A stretch of 64,000 nucleotides of DNA. It comes from Flavimobilis rhizosphaerae (GTDB taxonomy: Bacteria > Actinomycetota > Actinomycetes > Actinomycetales > Cellulomonadaceae). The stretch lies in contig NZ_JACZDF010000002.1 in NCBI RefSeq assembly GCF_014852685.1, forward strand, positions 558,001 to 622,000, in the 5' to 3' direction. Below the pieces are notes generated by a model. That model did not search any database. It was not told where the DNA came from and worked only from the letters and a program-made list of their open reading frames with translations. The translations under genes and the position numbers were made by a program. Positions 42,878 through 51,158 of the stretch are shown piece after piece (within the stretch, counting starts at the first letter, position 1; the number at the start of each line of letters is the position of its first letter).

Positions 42878-43308
42878 GCGCTCACCGCCTCGTCTGTTCC
42901 ACCACGTCACGTTCGCCGCGATCTGCTCGCGTCCAGGTCCTGCCAGAAGTCTCGTCGCCGGTGCCACAGCACCGCCGTCACAGCCGGGAGGTTTCCGCCC
43001 GGCTGGAAGGACCTCCTCAATCTATCGAACACTCGTTCGACTCGCGCGCGGTGAGCACGCCTCTCACCCGCGCCTCACCCCTGGAGCCGCCGGGATCCAC
43101 GCTCGCGTCGCAGCTGGCGGCACGGCGCGGCGTGCGCGTCGTCACCGGGTTCGTCGGGCTCGTCGCCCCAACCTCAGCACGCCCGCGCCGCGCTCTGCGC
43201 ATGTGGGCGCTGCGCTCCGCGCAGGCCAGCGCCGTGCTCCGCGCACGCCCGCGCCGCGTCCTGCGAACGCATGCGACGCGCCGCACGAACGTGCGCAAGG
43301 ATGGACCC
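42878..43308. other. 431-nt divergent gap with LexA box, no gene seen
   Basis: Between the DUF222-HNH gene (minus) and birA (plus). The half next to the HNH gene is less GC-rich and carries the LexA box and a possible minus-strand -10 (TAGATT, about 43018-43023). The half next to birA repeats GC-rich words (GCTCCGCGCA twice, CGCCCGCGCCGCG twice at 43185-43260). A long open frame continues upstream from birA but has poor codon usage and no start signal. The birA -10 (AAGGAT, 43297-43302) lies 6 nt before its ATG. Confidence 0.6.
43025..43040. promoter_or_regulatory. LexA (SOS) box, TCGAAC-ACTC-GTTCGA
   Basis: A perfect match to the actinobacterial LexA operator TCGAAC-N4-GTTCGA. It lies 148 nt upstream of the DUF222-HNH start and partly overlaps the region of its probable promoter; birA is 269 nt away on the other side. 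LexA repression and DNA-damage induction of the HNH gene is the natural reading. Confidence 0.85.
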
Positions 43309-44172
43309 ATGACCTCCGACGCGCCCCGTGAGCCGCTCGACGCGCAGCTGCTGCGCGACCTGCTCCGTGCGCCCGTCGGCGTCCTCCACCGCGTCGACGT
43401 CCGTGCCGAGGTGACGTCGACGAACACGGTCCTCGTCGCGGAGGCGCGCGAGGCGCCGCACGCGTGGCCGCCCCCGTCCCTGCTCGTCGCGGACCATCAG
43501 ACCGCGGGCCGCGGTCGCCTCGACCGCGCGTGGCAGACCCCGCCGCACACCGCGCTCACCGCGTCGCTCCTCGTCGCGCCGGGCACGCCCCGGCAGACGT
43601 GGGGTTGGCTCCCGCTGCTCGCGGGGCTCGCCGCGGCGCGGACGCTGCGCAGCATGACGGCGCTCGACGTCCGGACGAAGTGGCCCAACGACCTGCTCGT
43701 CCCTGCGCCCGACGGTTCCGACCTGCTCGGCTGGGGGCCGTGGCGCAAGGTCGGCGGCATCCTCGCGGAGGTCGTCGACGACGAACGCGTGGTCGTCGGG
43801 CTCGGCGTCAACGTCGACCAGGTGGCCGACGAGCTCCCCGTCGCGTCGGCGTCCTCGCTCGCCGCGCACGGTGCGTCGCAGCGGCGCGAGATGCTCGTCG
43901 CCGGTATGGAGACGTCGTTCGTCGAGGTCCTCGAGCTCTGGCGCGAGCACGCGGGCGACGCGGTCGCGGCGGGCCTCGCCGAGGAGGTGACGGCGGTGTG
44001 CGTCACCGTCGGCACGGACGTCCGCGTCACCGCAGCGGGTGGCCGCGAGCTGCGGGGCACCGCGGTGGGGCTCGACGACGACGGGGCGCTCCTCGTCAGG
44101 ACGACGGCGGGCGAGGTCGAGCGGATTGTCAGCGGCGACGTGCAGCACCTGCGCGTCATCGGCGCCGAGTGA
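43309..44172 (+). CDS. birA: Biotin--[acetyl-CoA-carboxylase] ligase
   Basis: Attaches biotin, via biotinyl-AMP, to Lys of BCCP domains such as that of the alpha subunit at 21.6 kb. 287 residues: the catalytic domain shows VTSTNTV, the biotin/ATP loop TAGRGRLDRAW, KWPNDLL and KVGGILAEV, followed by GVNV and the C-terminal SH3-like domain. There is no N-terminal helix-turn-helix, so it is a mono-functional ligase and not a repressor. It sits 2.2 kb from accD, matching its role. Confidence 0.94.
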   Translation: MTSDAPREPLDAQLLRDLLRAPVGVLHRVDVRAEVTSTNTVLVAEAREAPHAWPPPSLLVADHQTAGRGRLDRAWQTPPHTALTASLLVAPGTPRQTWGWLPLLAGLAAARTLRSMTALDVRTKWPNDLLVPAPDGSDLLGWGPWRKVGGILAEVVDDERVVVGLGVNVDQVADELPVASASSLAAHGASQRREMLVAGMETSFVEVLELWREHAGDAVAAGLAEEVTAVCVTVGTDVRVTAAGGRELRGTAVGLDDDGALLVRTTAGEVERIVSGDVQHLRVIGAE

Positions 44173-44183
44173 GCGTGACGTCC

Positions 44184-44189
44184 TAGGAT
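44184..44189 (+). promoter_or_regulatory. -10 element (TAGGAT) of the cyclase gene
   Basis: Ends 7 nt before the GTG at 44197. The in-frame ATG at 44188 lies inside this hexamer, so the GTG is the more likely start. Confidence 0.6.
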
Positions 44190-44196
44190 GGCCGAC

Positions 44197-45228
44197 GTGT
44201 CGCACGAGTGGTCCGAGGAGGTCGAGCGCGTCGTCGCTGGTCTGCTCGGCGGCGAGCGTTCGTCGACGCTGCACGACCTCGCCGATGAGGCGGGGCTCGA
44301 CGAGTCATGGGTCGAGCGCTACTGGCAGCTCATGGGGCTGCCCCCGTCGAGTCCTGACGCCACCGAGTACACGCGCGAGGATGCGCAGGCGCTCGCGGAC
44401 CTGCACGAGCTCGAGGTGCGGGAGAACCTCGACGCACGCACGATCGCGTCGCTCGTGAGGTCGGTCGGCCACTCGACCGAGCGGTTGTCGTGGTGGCACT
44501 TCGAGGCGCTCGTCGACCACGTCGTCCGACAGCAGGGTCTGCTCGACCCGGACGCGCGTCGAGCGGTCATCCGGGCGATGGACCGGCTTGCGCCGGTGCT
44601 TGAGCGTCAGCTCGTGCACGCGTGGCGCCGGCAGACGACGGCGCTCGTCACGCGCATGGCGGAGGAGTTCGGCGACGCGGCGCAGGACACGGCGTCGCTC
44701 CGTTCGGGCCGTGACCTGCCGCTGCCGCGGGCGGTGGGCTTCGCCGACATCGTTGCGTTCACGCGCATGACCGCGACGATGGCGCCCGACGACCTCGCGA
44801 ACTTCATCCAGGCGTTCGAGACGCGTGCGCGGGACATCGTCACGGCGAACGGCGGCCGGGTCGTCAAGACGATCGGTGACGCGCTGCTGTTCATCGCGGA
44901 CGACGTCGTCACGGGGGCGCGCGTCGCGCTCGGCCTCGCGAAGGCGACCGAGGACGAGCTCGGGGTGCCGGGCATCGCGGGGCGTCCGGTGCGGGTGAGC
45001 CTCGTGTGGGGTCGAGTGCTGGCGCGGTTCGGTGACGTCTTCGGCCCGTCGGTCAACCTCGCATCGCGGCTCACGGACCAGGCGGAGCCGTCGACGGTCC
45101 TGCTCGACGAGGTGACGGCGCACCGGCTCGCGTCGAACCCGCACTTCGCGCTCACGACGCTCGAGCCGCGTGAGGTGCCGGGGCTCGGGACGCTCACTCC
45201 GGTGCGGCTGGACTTCGCGCGCGACTGA
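44197..45228 (+). CDS. Class III adenylate/guanylate cyclase
   Basis: 343 residues. An N-terminal all-helical domain (about 1-165, with DDARTIASLVRSVGH-like heptads) precedes the class III cyclase domain (about 170-340). Metal-binding Asp is in VGFADIVAFT and the second in VKTIGDALLF, whose Lys selects adenine; the transition-state Asn/Arg are in NLASRLT. All catalytic residues are present, so cAMP synthesis is likely. The layout matches mycobacterial Rv1264-type cyclases, where the N-terminal helical domain regulates the enzyme. No membrane helix. It is convergent with the YedK gene. Confidence 0.88.
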   Translation: MSHEWSEEVERVVAGLLGGERSSTLHDLADEAGLDESWVERYWQLMGLPPSSPDATEYTREDAQALADLHELEVRENLDARTIASLVRSVGHSTERLSWWHFEALVDHVVRQQGLLDPDARRAVIRAMDRLAPVLERQLVHAWRRQTTALVTRMAEEFGDAAQDTASLRSGRDLPLPRAVGFADIVAFTRMTATMAPDDLANFIQAFETRARDIVTANGGRVVKTIGDALLFIADDVVTGARVALGLAKATEDELGVPGIAGRPVRVSLVWGRVLARFGDVFGPSVNLASRLTDQAEPSTVLLDEVTAHRLASNPHFALTTLEPREVPGLGTLTPVRLDFARD

Positions 45229-45234
45229 GCGTGA

Positions 45235-45969
45235 CTACCCCTCGGTGTCGAGGAGCCTCGCGTCGTTCTCGCTCACCCGGCCGACGCGCGAGGAGACGGG
45301 GTGCCACACGAGCTCGGGTGCGTCGGAGAGTGCCAGGTCGAGCGCTTCGCGGCCGTCGGTCGAGGGGTCGAGCCAGCCGTCGAGCGTCGTGTCCGTGAGC
45401 ATGACGGGCGTGCGGTCGTGGATGTCGGCGAGCTCGCCGGTGGCGGCGCGCGTGAGGATGGTGCATGTGACGAGCCACCGGGCCGGGTCGTCGTCGGGGA
45501 GGTCCTTGTCGCGCCAGAACTCGTAGAGCCCCGCGAGGGCGGCGACGGAGCCGTCGGCGGGGTGGATGTAGAACGGCTGCTTGGCGGGCCTCGGGCCGTC
45601 GTCGAGCTTGCGCCATTCGTAGTAGCCGTCGGCGGGCACGACGGCGCGGCGGGAGGCTACGGCGCGCTTGAAGGACGGCTTCTCGAGGACCGTCTCGGAG
45701 CGTGCGTTGAGGAGTCGGGCGCCGCCGCTCGGGTCGCGCGCCCACGACGGGACGAGGCCCCAGCGGGCGGTGCGCAGCTGGCGGACGGGAGGTGCGTCGG
45801 GGGTCTCGCGCGGGGCGCGTTCGACGATCATGCGGACGTCGTGGGTGGGGGCGACGTTCCACGATGCGCGCCACTCGCGGAGCTCGTCGTCGAGGGGCAG
45901 CGTCGGGTCGATCATGAAGGCGTCGAGGAGGTCCTGGGTCGCCCGGGCCGAGGCGAAGCGTCCGCACAT
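45235..45969 (-). CDS. SOS response-associated peptidase (YedK/HMCES)
   Basis: Forms a covalent thiazolidine crosslink to abasic sites in single-stranded DNA to shield them. 244 residues starting MCGRF, with the catalytic Cys2 exposed after Met removal. NVAPTH, ARWGLVPSWA, NARSETV, CxVPADGYYEW-type VVPADGYYEWRK (catalytic Glu) and the final HPVSSRVGR are all present. A CACAGT hexamer lies 6 nt before the ATG. No LexA box was seen here. It is divergent from the MFS gene. Confidence 0.94.
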   Translation of the reverse strand: MCGRFASARATQDLLDAFMIDPTLPLDDELREWRASWNVAPTHDVRMIVERAPRETPDAPPVRQLRTARWGLVPSWARDPSGGARLLNARSETVLEKPSFKRAVASRRAVVPADGYYEWRKLDDGPRPAKQPFYIHPADGSVAALAGLYEFWRDKDLPDDDPARWLVTCTILTRAATGELADIHDRTPVMLTDTTLDGWLDPSTDGREALDLALSDAPELVWHPVSSRVGRVSENDARLLDTEG

Positions 45970-46027
45970 GCGTCCACTGTGGCACGTGGCACGGACACCG
46001 ACCGCGGAAACCGGTGTCTCGAAACGA

Positions 46028-46033
46028 TATGAT
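46028..46033 (+). promoter_or_regulatory. -10 element (TATGAT) of the MFS gene
   Basis: Near-consensus hexamer 6 nt before the GTG at 46040, in the 70-nt gap shared with the divergent YedK gene. Confidence 0.65.
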
Positions 46034-46039
46034 CTCGTG

Positions 46040-47263
46040 GTGACGACCCCGGCCCCTCCGCAGTACCGCCCCGGCCCCAAGTACGTCCTTCTCCTCGGTT
46101 CGCTCGCTGCCGTCCCCGCGATCACGACCGACATCTACCTCCCGTCCCTGCCGACCGTCGGCGCCGAGCTCGGCGCGACCGCGGCCGCCGCCCAGCTGAC
46201 GATCTCCGGCATGCTCGTCGGCGGTGCCGTCGGACAGCTCGTTATCGGTCCGCTCTCGGACCGCTTCGGGCGACGCCTGCCCGTGCTCGTCGGGCTCCTC
46301 GGTCACGTGCTCACGTCGGTGCTGTGCATGATCGCGCCGAACATCACGGCGCTCATCGCGCTGCGCGTCCTCCAGGGCTTCTTCAACGCGGCTGCGTCCG
46401 TCGTCGCGATCGCGGTGATCCGCGACCGCTTTGTCGGGTCCGACGCCGCGCGTCTCCTCTCGCGGCTCATGCTCGTCATCGGTGTCGCGCCGCTCTTTGC
46501 ACCCGCGGTGGGCGGCGCGATCGCGCACGCGTGGACGTGGCGCGGGGTCTTCGGCGTCCTCGCGGGGCTCGGCGTAGCGCTCGCGGTGCTCGTGTGGCGG
46601 TTCATGCCGGAGACGCTGCCGGCTGACCGCCGGCGGATCGCCGGCCCGCGGGGCGTCGCACGCGGCTATCTCGAGCTGCTGCGCGACCGGCGCTTCATGG
46701 CGCTCGCGCTCATCCCGGGCATGGCGCAGGCCGTCATCATGAGCTACGTCGTCGGCTCGACGTACGTGTTCCAGCGTGAGCACGGGCTCGACGCCAACCA
46801 GTTCGCGCTGCTCTTCGCGATCAACGGCGTCGCGCTCGTCGGGGGCGCGCAGGTCAACGCGCACCTCGTCAAGCGGCTCGCGCCGCTGCGGGTGCTCCGG
46901 GTTGCGATCGTCGTCCAGGCGGTCCTCGGGCTCACGCTCGTCGCGGTGACGGCGAGCGGGCTCGGCGGGCTCGCGCTCATGTGCGTCGTCCTCTGGTTGA
47001 TGCTGTCGATGCAGGGGCTCGTGCCGGGCAACGCGAGCGTGCTCGCGCTCAACGACTACGGCCACATGGCGGGGACGGCCGCCGCGTTCCTCGGCGCGAT
47101 GCAGGCTGCGCTTGGCGGCCTCGTCGCGCCGATCGTCGGCTTCACGGGCGGTACCGGGGTGTCGATGGTCGCCGTGATGACGGGGTCTGTCCTCGTCGGG
47201 TTCACGGTGCTCGCGGTCGCGACGCCCGCGTACCGGCGCGGGGGAGCGTGGGGCGCGCCCTGA
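46040..47263 (+). CDS. MFS drug-resistance transporter (Bcr/CflA type)
   Basis: 407 residues with twelve predicted helices. It has the DHA1 signatures TTDIYLPSLPTVGAELGA in helix 1, the GPLSDRFGRRLPVLVG motif A between helices 2 and 3, and VLQGFFNAAASVVAIAVIRD in helix 4. Helix and motif order match the Bcr/CflA proton-coupled exporters of bicyclomycin, sulfonamides or other small molecules. The substrate is unknown. The start is the second of two adjacent GTG codons, chosen from the -10 position. An Rrf2 regulator follows on the same strand. Confidence 0.9.
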   Translation: MTTPAPPQYRPGPKYVLLLGSLAAVPAITTDIYLPSLPTVGAELGATAAAAQLTISGMLVGGAVGQLVIGPLSDRFGRRLPVLVGLLGHVLTSVLCMIAPNITALIALRVLQGFFNAAASVVAIAVIRDRFVGSDAARLLSRLMLVIGVAPLFAPAVGGAIAHAWTWRGVFGVLAGLGVALAVLVWRFMPETLPADRRRIAGPRGVARGYLELLRDRRFMALALIPGMAQAVIMSYVVGSTYVFQREHGLDANQFALLFAINGVALVGGAQVNAHLVKRLAPLRVLRVAIVVQAVLGLTLVAVTASGLGGLALMCVVLWLMLSMQGLVPGNASVLALNDYGHMAGTAAAFLGAMQAALGGLVAPIVGFTGGTGVSMVAVMTGSVLVGFTVLAVATPAYRRGGAWGAP

Positions 47264-47292
47264 GCGTCGCCGTCGCCGACGGCGTCGGGCCC

Positions 47293-47312
47293 GAGCGGCG
47301 CTGACGCCGCTC
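47293..47312 (+). terminator. Small hairpin after the MFS gene
   Basis: GAGCGGCG and CGCCGCTC pair around a CTGA loop, 30 nt past the stop codon. Weak to moderate terminator candidate separating the MFS gene from the Rrf2 regulator. Confidence 0.45.
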
Positions 47313-47359
47313 CTGAACGCGCCTGACGACGGGTCGTGGCGGCTGGCATGCTGGGCAGC

Positions 47360-47845
47360 ATGCGCGTGACCGCCAAGACCGACTATGCCGTGCGTGGGTG
47401 CCTCGAGCTCGCCGCGCACCGGGCCGACGGCATGCTCAAGGCCGATCAGATCGCGGCTGCCCAGCAGATCCCGGGCGCGTTCATGCTCTCGATCCTCGGT
47501 GACCTGCGGGCCGCGGGGATCGTCGAGTCGCGCCGCGGGGCGGACGGAGGGTACCGGCTCGCGCTCGACCCGTCGGACGTCGCTCTCGCGGACGTCATCC
47601 GGGCGATCGACGGGCCGCTCGCGAGCATCGCGGGCGTGCAGCCGGAGGACGTCGACTACCGGGGTGCGTCGGTGCACCTGAGGGACGCGTGGGTCGCGCT
47701 GCGGGTCGCGATGCGCTCGGTGCTCGAGGCGACGACGCTGGCGGACGTGGTTGCGGGGGACCTGCCCGCGGTGGCGCGCGCGCTGCTGTCGCACGATGAC
47801 GCGTACGTCACGCGTCCGTTGCCCGGCCGTGACGCCGAGGGGTGA
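47360..47845 (+). CDS. Rrf2-family transcriptional regulator without Fe-S cysteines
   Basis: 161 residues. The winged helix-turn-helix spans about 1-80, starting MRVTAKTDYAVRGCLEL and containing SRRGADGGYRLA in the wing, as in IscR/NsrR/CymR. The usual three-Cys cluster motif in the middle is absent; the only cysteine is Cys14. It is therefore not an Fe-S sensor of the IscR/NsrR kind and would sense a ligand or partner protein (CymR-like). Targets could be the adjacent MFS exporter or the tad genes; neither is proven. Confidence 0.88.
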   Translation: MRVTAKTDYAVRGCLELAAHRADGMLKADQIAAAQQIPGAFMLSILGDLRAAGIVESRRGADGGYRLALDPSDVALADVIRAIDGPLASIAGVQPEDVDYRGASVHLRDAWVALRVAMRSVLEATTLADVVAGDLPAVARALLSHDDAYVTRPLPGRDAEG

Positions 47846-47877
47846 GTCCGCCCGGGCGATGGGGTGAGAACACCCTG

Positions 47878-47998
47878 TTGTCCACAAGGCAAGACACAGT
47901 CTCACGGGTGATGTGCGCACTATTTTCGCAGGTCGGCGCGATGCTCGCCGTGTTCAGTCCTCCCTGTCCACAGTTGGGTGCGCTGAGCGTTATCCACA
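47878..47998 (+). promoter_or_regulatory. Cluster of three DnaA boxes
   Basis: Three same-strand 9-mers: TTGTCCACA (47878-47886), CTGTCCACA (47964-47972) and TTATCCACA (47990-47998). The first matches the actinobacterial DnaA box and the third the E. coli consensus. They lie in the 223-nt gap between the Rrf2 and tadA genes, which is visibly richer in A/T than its surroundings. There is no dnaA, dnaN or rpmH nearby, so this is not an obvious oriC; DnaA titration or DnaA control of the tad operon is possible. Confidence 0.65.
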
Positions 47999-48068
47999 TT
48001 CGGCGAGCGGAGTCCGAATCGTTCACCTAGTGTCGGCGAGGTTCTGACCGCCCGGCAAGGAGGTGCAC

Positions 48069-49292
48069 GTGGACGCGGTGGCGATCCTCGAGTCCGAGGT
48101 GCGCGAGCTTGTGCGCACCCACGGAATCGACCCTGTCCGCGACCGTGCGGCTTTCGACGGCCTCCTCGACACGGCGCGCGAGAACTACGAGCGTCGGGCC
48201 GGTCGCGGCGACGTCCCGCCGCTCCTCGACCTCGCACGTGCCGAGCGAGCCGTCCGGGACGCGGTCGCCGGCCTCGGCCCCCTCCAGCGCTACCTCGATG
48301 ACCCCGAGATCGAAGAGATCTGGGTGAACTCGCCCTCTCGCGTGTTCGTCGCGCGCGGCGGGACGGCCGAGCTTACGCCGACGATCCTCACCTCCGGCCA
48401 GGTCGCCGACCTCGTCGAGCGCATGCTCGAGCCCACCGGTCGGAGGATCGACGTCTCGAGCCCCTTCGTCGATGCTTCGCTCCCCGGCGGCGAGCGGCTC
48501 CACGTCGTCATCCCCGACGTCACACGCGAGTGGTCCCTCAACATCCGCAAGTTCGTCGCCCGCGCCCGCAGCCTCGACGATCTCGTCGCGCTCGGCACGC
48601 TCACCGCCCCCGCCGCACGCTTCCTCGACGCGTGCGTCCGCGCGGGCCTCAACGTCCTCGTCGCGGGAGCGACCCACGCCGGCAAGACGACGCTCGTCAA
48701 CGCCCTCGGCGGATCGATCCCCGCCGACGAGCGCGTCATCGTCTGCGAGGAGGTCTTCGAGCTGCGGCTTCCCGGCCGCGACGTCGTCGGCATGCAGTGC
48801 CGCCAGCCGAGCCTCGAGGGGACGGGGGAGATCCCGCTGCGACGGCTCGTCAAGGAAGCGCTGCGCATGCGACCCGACCGGATCGTCGTCGGCGAGGTGC
48901 GCGAGGCCGAGGCGTTCGACCTGCTCGTCGCCCTCTCGTCCGGCATCCCCGGCATGTGCACCCTCCACGCCGGCTCGGCGCGCGAGGCGGTCGCGAAGAT
49001 GTGCACGCTCCCGCTGCTCGCCGGAGAAAACGTCACGTCAAACTTCGTCGTGCCGTCCGTCGCGACGTCGCTCGACGTCGTCGTCCACCTCGCGCGGGAC
49101 GCGCGCGGGGCACGGCGCGTCCGCGAGATCGCCCTCGTCACCGGGCGCGTCGAGAACGGCGTCGTCGAGCTCGCCGAGATCTACCGCACGGAGCGCGACG
49201 CGCTCGTCCGCGGCGCGGGGCACCCCGTGAGCACCGAGCCGTTCGCGCGCGTCGGCATCGACGTCGCGGCACTCCTCCGGGCGGGTGACTGA
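48069..49292 (+). CDS. tadA: Tad pilus / type II secretion ATPase (TadA/CpaF family)
   Basis: Hexameric ATPase that powers Tad/Flp pilus assembly. 407 residues: an N-terminal helical domain (about 1-110) with GPLQRYLDDPEIEEIWVN, then the ATPase with Walker A GATHAGKTTL, the Asp box VIVCEEVFELRL, Walker B RIVVGEVREAEAF and the His box GMCTLHAGSA. The start is the GTG at 48069, 5 nt after AAGGAGG; an earlier GTG overlaps that site. It heads a run of seven tightly spaced genes. The usual upstream TadZ/Ssd gene is absent. Confidence 0.93.
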   Translation: MDAVAILESEVRELVRTHGIDPVRDRAAFDGLLDTARENYERRAGRGDVPPLLDLARAERAVRDAVAGLGPLQRYLDDPEIEEIWVNSPSRVFVARGGTAELTPTILTSGQVADLVERMLEPTGRRIDVSSPFVDASLPGGERLHVVIPDVTREWSLNIRKFVARARSLDDLVALGTLTAPAARFLDACVRAGLNVLVAGATHAGKTTLVNALGGSIPADERVIVCEEVFELRLPGRDVVGMQCRQPSLEGTGEIPLRRLVKEALRMRPDRIVVGEVREAEAFDLLVALSSGIPGMCTLHAGSAREAVAKMCTLPLLAGENVTSNFVVPSVATSLDVVVHLARDARGARRVREIALVTGRVENGVVELAEIYRTERDALVRGAGHPVSTEPFARVGIDVAALLRAGD

Positions 49293-50148
49293 CGTGGACG
49301 TCGTCGTCGGGCTCCTCCTGGGCTGCGGGCTCCTGCTCGTCTGGACCGCGAGCTGGGAGTCGGCCGGCCTGCGGAAGCGCCCGCGTGCGCTCGGCCGGCT
49401 CGCGGACGATCTCGCAGGCGCGGGTCTTCCAGGGACGAGCCCGGCGGGGCTCGTCGTACTGTCCGGTGTCCTCGGCGTGCTCGTCCTCGTCGGGGCGAGC
49501 GCCGCAACCGGTGCCGTGCCGCTCGGCGTGTGCTTCGGCCTCATCGCCGCGGGCGCGCCGACGACCGTCGTGCGGGCCCGGGCCGCCTCGCGAGCCAAGG
49601 CGATGCGTGAGGTCTGGCCCGAGGTCGTCGACCACCTCGTCTCGGGAGTGCGTGCCGGCCTTTCGCTGCCGGAGGCGCTCGCGCAGCTCGCACACCGTGG
49701 GCCCGCCGAGCTCAGGGGCCAGTTCGCGCGCTTCGCGGCCGACCATCGTGCGTCCGGACGGTTCGACGAGAGTCTCGACGATCTCAAGGCACGGCTCGCG
49801 GACCCGGTCGCCGACCGGCTCGTCGAGTCTCTCCGGATCACCCGGCAGGTCGGCGGGACCGACCTCGGGCGGCTCCTGCGAACCCTCGCGAGTTTCCTCC
49901 GTGAGGACAACCGGACGCGCGGCGAGCTCGAGGCCCGGCAGAGCTGGACCGTCGCCGGCGCACGGCTCGCGGTTGCTGCACCCTGGGTGACGCTCGCACT
50001 TCTCGCGACCCGCCCTGGGACCGCTGCGGCGTACGGCACCCCCGCAGGTGCCCTCGTCCTCGCGGTCGGGGGCCTCATGTGTCTCGTCGCGTACCGGGTG
50101 ATGGTGAGGGTCGGGCGGCTCCCCGCCGACAGGAGGGTGCTCCGATGA
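49285..50148 (+). CDS. tadB: Tad inner-membrane platform protein (TadB-like)
   Basis: 287 residues with a first helix at about 5-20, a pair near 62-95, a cytoplasmic T2SSF domain (about 115-235, with LVSGVRAGLSLPEALAQL and LRITRQVGGTDLGRLL) and two C-terminal helices. The T2SSF motif identifies a GspF/TadB platform subunit. It overlaps the tadA stop. The GTG at 49294 is a possible alternative start. Confidence 0.9.
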   Translation: MTDVDVVVGLLLGCGLLLVWTASWESAGLRKRPRALGRLADDLAGAGLPGTSPAGLVVLSGVLGVLVLVGASAATGAVPLGVCFGLIAAGAPTTVVRARAASRAKAMREVWPEVVDHLVSGVRAGLSLPEALAQLAHRGPAELRGQFARFAADHRASGRFDESLDDLKARLADPVADRLVESLRITRQVGGTDLGRLLRTLASFLREDNRTRGELEARQSWTVAGARLAVAAPWVTLALLATRPGTAAAYGTPAGALVLAVGGLMCLVAYRVMVRVGRLPADRRVLR

Positions 50149-51077
50149 CGGGCGCCGACTCCCTCGGCGTGTGGGCCGGGCTCGCCCTCGGTCTTGGCCT
50201 CGTACTGCTCCACGCCCACGTGCGTGCGCGGCGCGTCACCTTCGAGCAGCGGCTCTCGCCGTACGTCCCACGTCCTGACCTCGGCACGGGTACCGACGAG
50301 GGCGCGCTGCCCCAGTTCAGGGGCTTCCTCGGCGGGATGCTCGGCGCGCCGCTGCGCCGCGCGACGCACGCCACGGTCCGCATCCTCGGTGGGAGCGACG
50401 AGCTCGCTCGTCGGTTGCGGCGCGCGGGGGACGCCCGGAGCGTCGAGCAGGTCCGTGCGAGCCAGGTGGTCGGGCTGTGCGTGGGGCTCGCTCTCGGGCT
50501 CGTCGTCGCCGTGCCGGCGGGAGCGGCGGGAGCGTTTCCCGTGCCGGTCGCGATCGTGCTCGTCCTCCTCCTCGGCCTGAGCGGCGCGATCCTGCCCGAC
50601 GTCCGGCTCGGCACCGCGATCAAGCAGCGTGAGGAGGCGATGCTCCTCGAGTTTCCGACGATCGCCGAGGTCCTCGCCCTCGCCGTCGCCGCGGGGGAGA
50701 GTCCGCACGCCGCGCTCCAGCGCGTCGCCCGGATCGCCGACGGCGAGCTCGTCGGCGAGATGCGGCACGCTCTCGCCGACATCCACGCGGGCGCCAACCT
50801 CTCCGACGCCCTCGACCGGCTCGCCGACCGCACCGGGGTCCCGGCGCTCGGCCGCTTCGCGGAGGGCATCGCCGTCGCCGTCGAGCGAGGCACACCCGTC
50901 GCCGAGGTCCTCCGCGCCCAGGCGCAGGACGTCCGGGAGGACGGGCACCGTCGGCTCATGGAGATCGGCGGACGCAAGGAGGTCGCGATGCTCGTGCCCG
51001 TCGTCTTCCTCGTCCTGCCGATCACGATCTTCTTCGCCCTCTACCCGACCGCCGTCGTGCTCGTGAGCGGCCTCTGA
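50145..51077 (+). CDS. tadC: Tad inner-membrane platform protein (TadC-like)
   Basis: 310 residues; the partner of TadB. Helix at about 8-22, a GSDELARRLRRAGD linker, helices near 105-145, the T2SSF domain (about 160-270, with VAAGESPHAALQRVARI and ANLSDALDRLADRTGVP) and a C-terminal helix at 285-308. The ATG overlaps the tadB stop (ATGA). Confidence 0.9.
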   Translation: MTGADSLGVWAGLALGLGLVLLHAHVRARRVTFEQRLSPYVPRPDLGTGTDEGALPQFRGFLGGMLGAPLRRATHATVRILGGSDELARRLRRAGDARSVEQVRASQVVGLCVGLALGLVVAVPAGAAGAFPVPVAIVLVLLLGLSGAILPDVRLGTAIKQREEAMLLEFPTIAEVLALAVAAGESPHAALQRVARIADGELVGEMRHALADIHAGANLSDALDRLADRTGVPALGRFAEGIAVAVERGTPVAEVLRAQAQDVREDGHRRLMEIGGRKEVAMLVPVVFLVLPITIFFALYPTAVVLVSGL

Positions 51078-51158
51078 GCACCCACCACCCGACCCCGTCA
51101 TCCCTGCCCGACTCACCCCTCGACGCACGTCCCGACCACCGTCCCCGGAGGAACCCGC

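Noticed and set aside
42961-43308. N-terminal extension of birA or a separate small gene upstream
   Set aside because: The frame is open but codon usage is poor, it covers the LexA box, and no start signal is seen. The birA catalytic domain begins properly at 43309.
47846-48068. Chromosomal replication origin (oriC)
   Set aside because: Three DnaA boxes are present, but there is no dnaA, dnaN, recF, gyrB or rpmH around it, and oriC normally has many more boxes.
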